Shown: piece after piece, positions 59,801 to 64,000 of the stretch
Numbering within the stretch: the stretch's first letter is position 1
How the letters are laid out: each line of letters begins with the position of its first letter
Assembly: GCA_002105175.1 (NCBI GenBank)
Contig: MCGE01000013.1
Span: 248,001 to 312,000, forward strand
Origin: Absidia repens
Taxonomy: Eukaryota > Mucoromycota > Mucoromycetes > Mucorales > Cunninghamellaceae
Direction: 5' to 3'
Length of the DNA: 64,000 nt
Made by a program: the position numbers and the translations under genes
The notes under the pieces: generated by a model
What the model was told of the DNA's origin: nothing
What the model saw: only the letters and a program-made list of their open reading frames with translations
Database searches by the model: none

Positions 59801-60988
59801 TCATCGGGATATAATAAGTGTCGCATTCTACTTTGCATCCTATCAAACATTGAATTTTGGCGCGCCTGGACTTCACAATATACCACCTATAAAAAAAAAA
59901 AAGAATCATAATAATTGTAAGTGTTTCGGCCTATGGATCATCGCCAGTGTCATTGGTTCTAAATAAAATCCCTACCCCTGAGTCAAACAAACAGAAATAA
60001 GGTTACAATCAAATCGCAACACAAACACACCCACCAGGCATGTTGGTTGTACCAAAAAAAAACTTTTTTTCCGTTCTTTTGTGTGATCCTTCTTACCAGC
60101 GTCTTCCCCAGAACCATTGATATGATGTATTTCTGTACAAAAACCGGATTCCGTCAAGGTTGGATATAATATATGATCCACATAAACGGGCAAAAAGCGT
60201 AAAAATCCTTCACCACCAGCAGTCATGATATCTATCAAAATAAAATAAAAATTAGAAAACCCGAAAAAATATGACCATTAAAGTCAATCCCGATGATCCA
60301 TAAGATCTATCAGAACGCCCACTTACTATAACAGGTATGATCAATATCTGTCCAAGCATTTGTTCCTCTGGCAAAAGCGCGAGTAGCAAATGAGTCTAAT
60401 ACCCCTTTGTATGGATAATTTTCACTACCCAAGAAGACCAGACTACAGCATAAAAAAAAAAAAAAAAGCCAGAAGGTTGTTGTCATTGAGTTATCATTCA
60501 TGCTATTAACCTATTGTATTGTTCACCCCCCCCCCCTCCGCTTACTGTTCAGAGCAGTGAGCATGTCCTCCGTCATCAAAGGCTATACATATACATATCA
60601 ATACGTTAGTATCATCAATTCATATCTTGCTTTTTTTTTTTTTTTTTTTTTACATACCTTCGGTAGCTACCGTAAGGAACCCACTGACGAGAGGACCTTG
60701 AATATTGAAAAGGAGAATGCATGTTAGTTTAAAAAGGATTCTTGTGAAATAAAAAAAGAAGTAGAGGAATAAAGAGTTTAACTTACTATCGAGATCAACA
60801 TGAACCACCGTGAGACCTGTTTTTGAGCTTTTGTATTTAGATACCAGGATGGTTGATTGAGGATCCACATAGAATTGAGATTGCCGGTCAAAGTGAGTGG
60901 AAGGAATGTCTTTGCACGGTGAAGGAGAAGGCGTTGGTATGGCGGCCATTTCAGGTAAAGGCATGGTGGAGATAGAAGTAGGCGCCAT
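55797..60988 (-). CDS. M16 (inverzincin) metalloprotease, Sdd3/YOL098C-like (22 exons)
   Basis: Exons: 60988-60787, 60696-60658, 60582-60546, 60442-60327, 60231-60097, 59886-59733, 59612-59299, 59231-59123, 59051-58870, 58797-58740, 58681-58579, 58501-58211, 58136-58072, 57985-57732, 57659-57589, 57511-57448, 57382-57214, 57142-57051, 56968-56891, 56775-56718, 56645-56410, 56300-55797; about 1109 aa. The inverted zinc motif is HCSEH (about residues 89-93), the next metal ligand is expected in VVYCEVQARQN about 90 residues on. FLGSENYPYKGVLD and ARGTNAWTDIDHTCY are hallmarks of the fungal Sdd3/C05D11.1 group, related to presequence proteases. No mitochondrial signal is obvious. The C-terminus is Ser-rich. 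The intron before the last exon is GC-AG. Exons 5 and 6 leave one extra base at their junction. All other phases close. Confidence 0.85.
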
Positions 60989-61319
60989 TGAAAATAAATA
61001 AGAAAGAAAGAAAGAAAAAGTGAAGAAGAAAAAAAAAAAGAGAAAGTGGAGAAGGAAAACAAAAAAAAAAAGGTGAATTAAAGTATTCATATTTTATCAT
61101 AATTTTTATCAGTTACACGCTTTTGACAAGGTCACAACTTTTTTTGAGGCACACAAGCGGGGTTTAGAAATAGACAAATGGGTTGCAGAGGCATGGGAAT
61201 AGAAGGTCTCAGCTCCCCTAAAAATGCCGCCGCTTATTTTTTTTTCTCGTTCTTTTTCCTTTTATTTATTTATTTATTTAATACTTTTTATCGTACATAT
61301 TTATTTTGACTTTACAGCC
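60989..61319. promoter_or_regulatory. Bidirectional promoter, M16 protease / trehalose gene
   Basis: Only 331 bp separate two divergent ATGs. The trehalose-gene side contains CCCCT at 61215-61219, the core of the yeast stress-response element bound by Msn2/4, which is typical of trehalose genes in yeast; its relevance in this organism is inferred. A pyrimidine-rich stretch and a ttttatttatttatttattt tract lead to the start; a tttacag just before the ATG may be the end of a 5'UTR intron. Confidence 0.45.
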
Positions 61320-64000
61320 ATGGTCCACCGTGATTCGCAAGTGATTGATCGTGAACAGCTTCAAAGTCTACTGATGGCTGAAGGGGAAGAGCACGCCAAA
61401 ATTGAAGGAAAGGTTATCGCTGTTGTCAACCACCTACCTTTCCATTTTGTGGTACCTATGACTCAACAAGAAAAGATTGCCGAGTTAAATAGAATGGAAG
61501 AACAACATAAACGACATCAACAACATGACCATTTCAAACGAAATTCACAATATTTGAAGCAACAATCAGCACAACATGAACGAACCGACAAACAACTACA
61601 ACCTGAAGAAGACGAACAACATGCCCCCATCTCTAACTTGGCAAGAAGACGTTCCCTTATCCCGTCTCTTGGTCAGTCCGATCTATGGGATATCACACCT
61701 CGCTCTGGTCACTCTGCGATTTATTCCGGTATTGAATCAATGAAGAAACACTACGACACGCTAGTGATTGGAAGTACTGGACAAATCAAATCGGAACTCA
61801 CAGACCAAGAAGTACCTCTCGAAGACATCCCTGATGTACAAAAAAACAGCCTTACCCAAATGTTACGCCACCGTCATCATATGGTTCCTATATTCCTCAA
61901 CAATGAAGATGCATCTGGTCACTATGAAGGATATTGCAAACAAGGTAAGTGCAGTAAAATAGGATTTGGGGAGGGGTGGGGGATTTATGTCGGGGGTATA
62001 GTGATATCATCCTGAACTTCTTTTTTGGGGCGGGGATTCGATCAAATCGGCGATTCCCATTTCTAGTACTTTGGCCTTTATTTCACTATGTCATGTGGGA
62101 TGAAAACATTGATGAACTCAAGTATTGGGATAATTATGTCTCTGTCAATCAATCTTTTGCAAATACGATTGCTGAAAACTACGAACCTGGTGATTTAGGT
62201 GAGGAAAATGAATTCATGAATTCATGCAAGGATGGTAATTGAAACACCGACTAACTCTTGCCTGTATTTTTTAGTGTGGATCCAAGATTACCATCTACTT
62301 TTAGTCCCACAGATGCTCCGTCAACTCAAGCCCGAGGTACTTACAGGCTTATTTATTCACACCCCATTCCCTTCCTCTGAAATGTTCCGGTGCTTACCAC
62401 GTAAGTCAAAGAATTAGATTGCAAATGTAATTTTTTTTTTGAAACTGAAACCTTCTTTATTGTGTCATCTTATCATATAGATCGAAGGGAAATTTTGAAT
62501 GGCATGTTGAGTGCCAATCTCGTTGGATTCCAGGTAAGACAAAAAAAAACTCAGCAAAGGAAATGATGACTTGATCTCTCATTATTTATATTTGGGTAAA
62601 TGGTAGACCTACAACTATGCTCGACATTTTTCGTCCAACTGTACACGAATTTTGGGATATGAATGTACTCCGGCTGGTGTTGAAGCGAAAAATGGCACTG
62701 TCACCTTGGGGATATATCCTGTTGGCATTGATGTGGAACGTACTCGAATGAATTGCAAAAGACCGAACGTCGCACCCAAAGTCAAGGCTATTCGCGAACG
62801 TTATGCTGGCAAGTATATTATTGTAGGACGTGACAAGCTAGATCCTATGAAAGGCCTTTTACAAAAATTGGAAGCTTTTGAAAAGTTTTTGTATGATTAT
62901 CCTGAATGGCAAGATAAGGTAAAAAACGGAAAAAAAGGAACGGTCCCCTCTCTGTGTCTGCCTCTCTCAGTATTAACTGTCTTTTAATAGGTTGTTTTGA
63001 TTCAAGTGACATCGCCTGGGGTGATACAGGTACCAAAAATGGAAGCCAAGGTTGCCGAAGCAGTGAATCGAATTAACACACAATTTGGATCTATTGAATT
63101 TACTCCAGTCAATCATTATCACCAACACATTGATCGGGATGAATTTTATGCTCTATTAACGGCCGCTGATGTTGGACTTGTGACACCTGTTTGTGATGGA
63201 ATGAATACAACTAGCTTTGAATACGTGATAGCACAAGAAGAACGACACGGTCCGTTGATCTTATCCGAATTTACAGGAACTGCACGTAGTATGGGTGCCG
63301 CTATTATTGTCAATCCTTGGGACTACTCTTGGGTTTCCAATGCTATCAATGAATGCCTTATCATGTCTGATGCAGATAAAGCTGAAAAGGCCAAGGTAAA
63401 AATAAAAAATAAAAATAAAAATAAAAAATAATGAACTGTATTATTAAATCGATGTCTTATTATTAACACTTGGTTCAATTTTCTTTATTTAGCAATTGGA
63501 AAATTTCGTCAATACCCACACGGCAAATTATTGGGCTACTGCATTGGTCAACAATCTCGTGGCATGTCCTAAAGGCACGTTTGGTGGCAAATCAACAAAA
63601 CTGGATTCTAAGCGACTACTCATTGAATATCAAAATATTTCAAAATCCTTATTCTTTTTTGACTACGACGTAAGCGACCATACTAACCATTCTATATATA
63701 TATATATAAATATATCATACTTATCATCTTTATTATATATATACCAATTTAGGGAACCTTGACACCCATTGTGAACTCACCTGAAGATGCCAAACCGTCT
63801 CCTCAAATGAAAGCAGCGTTGAAACAACTGTGCGACGAAAGCTCCAATGCCGTCTGGGTGATTTCTGGGCGTGATCAAAAAGCGCTTGAAGAATGGCTCG
63901 GTGACATCCCTCAGCTTGGATTAACGGCGGAACATGGGTGCTTTACAAGATTCCCCGGCAACGCTCATTGGGTCAACAACATCGATCGTGTGGATATGTC
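61320..64000 (+). CDS. Trehalose-6-phosphate synthase/phosphatase (Tps2-like), 3' truncated by window
   Basis: Exons 61320-61944, 62067-62198, 62275-62400, 62481-62533, 62607-62918, 62991-63395, 63493-63669 and 63753 to the window edge; phases close throughout. After an about 100-residue linker rich in Gln/His comes a GT20 synthase domain (WPLFHYVMWDENIDELKYW, WIQDYHLLLVPQMLRQLKPE, FIHTPFPSSEMFRCLPRRE, GRDKLDPMKGLLQK), then a HAD-type trehalose phosphatase beginning FFFDYD|GTLTPI (DxDxT split by intron 7), with VISGRDQKAL and AEHGCFTRFPG. An intact phosphatase motif argues for a Tps2-like enzyme, not a purely regulatory Tsl1/Tps3. The product would act in the cytosolic trehalose pathway. The rest of the phosphatase domain lies beyond 64000. 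Confidence 0.92.

Noticed and set aside
1..64000. tRNA, rRNA, CRISPR arrays or viral insertions
   Set aside because: I looked for clover-leaf box A/B patterns, regularly spaced direct repeats and viral-type ORFs and saw none that I could support; a covariance-model search would be decisive for tRNAs.

Overview
The window looks like nuclear DNA of an early-diverging, filamentous fungus, most likely a mucoralean (Mucoromycota). The reasons are AT-rich sequence, intron-dense genes with short GT-AG introns (mostly 50-110 bp), a mucoralean-looking cytochrome P450, and animal-like genes such as a full-length VWA8. The organism assignment is inference. I found no prokaryotic-type operon, CRISPR array, tRNA or rRNA gene.

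Layout. 1-3.7 kb is gene-poor with two inverted copies of a dispersed repeat. 3.76-31.3 kb is a gene island: F-box protein (+), EI24/Rrt8-like membrane protein (-), VWA8-like AAA+/VWA ATPase (-, 25 exons), Epl1 of NuA4 (-), M1 aminopeptidase (+), TMEM33/Pom33/Tts1-like ER membrane protein (-), C2H2 zinc-finger protein (-), ATRX/ARIP4-type SNF2 ATPase (-) and a small secreted, probably GPI-anchored protein (+). 31.3-34.3 kb is gene-poor with repeat copy 3. 35.0-37.35 kb holds an anillin/Bud4-like PH protein (-). 37.4-39.6 kb carries copy 4. 39.6-41.7 kb is a CRAL-TRIO protein (-) and 42.4-44.6 kb a P450 (-). 44.6-49.5 kb is gene-poor with copy 5. A 37-residue CCHC zinc-knuckle gene lies at 49.55-49.73 kb (-), a DNAJC7-like TPR/J co-chaperone at 50.4-52.57 kb (-), and a small zinc-finger protein at 53.45 kb (+). 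53.8-55.8 kb carries copy 6. An Sdd3-like M16 metalloprotease (-, 22 exons) follows, divergently paired with a trehalose synthase/phosphatase gene (+) that runs off the right edge.

How the genes relate. This is an ordinary eukaryotic assortment without a visible gene cluster: chromatin (Epl1, SNF2), proteolysis and protein quality control (M1 and M16 peptidases, DNAJC7), membrane organisation (TMEM33, EI24-like, CRAL-TRIO), division (anillin-like) and stress carbohydrate metabolism (trehalose). Exon models were built by hand from splice signals, reading phase and family conservation. In most multi-exon genes the phases close exactly.

Most notable: (1) a six-copy dispersed repeat of roughly 0.4-0.75 kb, confined to the gene-poor segments, organised like a small transcription unit; (2) three GC-AG introns; (3) single-base frame discontinuities in otherwise intact genes (VWA8, CRAL-TRIO, possibly the M16 protease); (4) a tiny zinc-knuckle gene whose motif exists only after splicing; (5) A/T homopolymer tracts with a polarised position inside introns.
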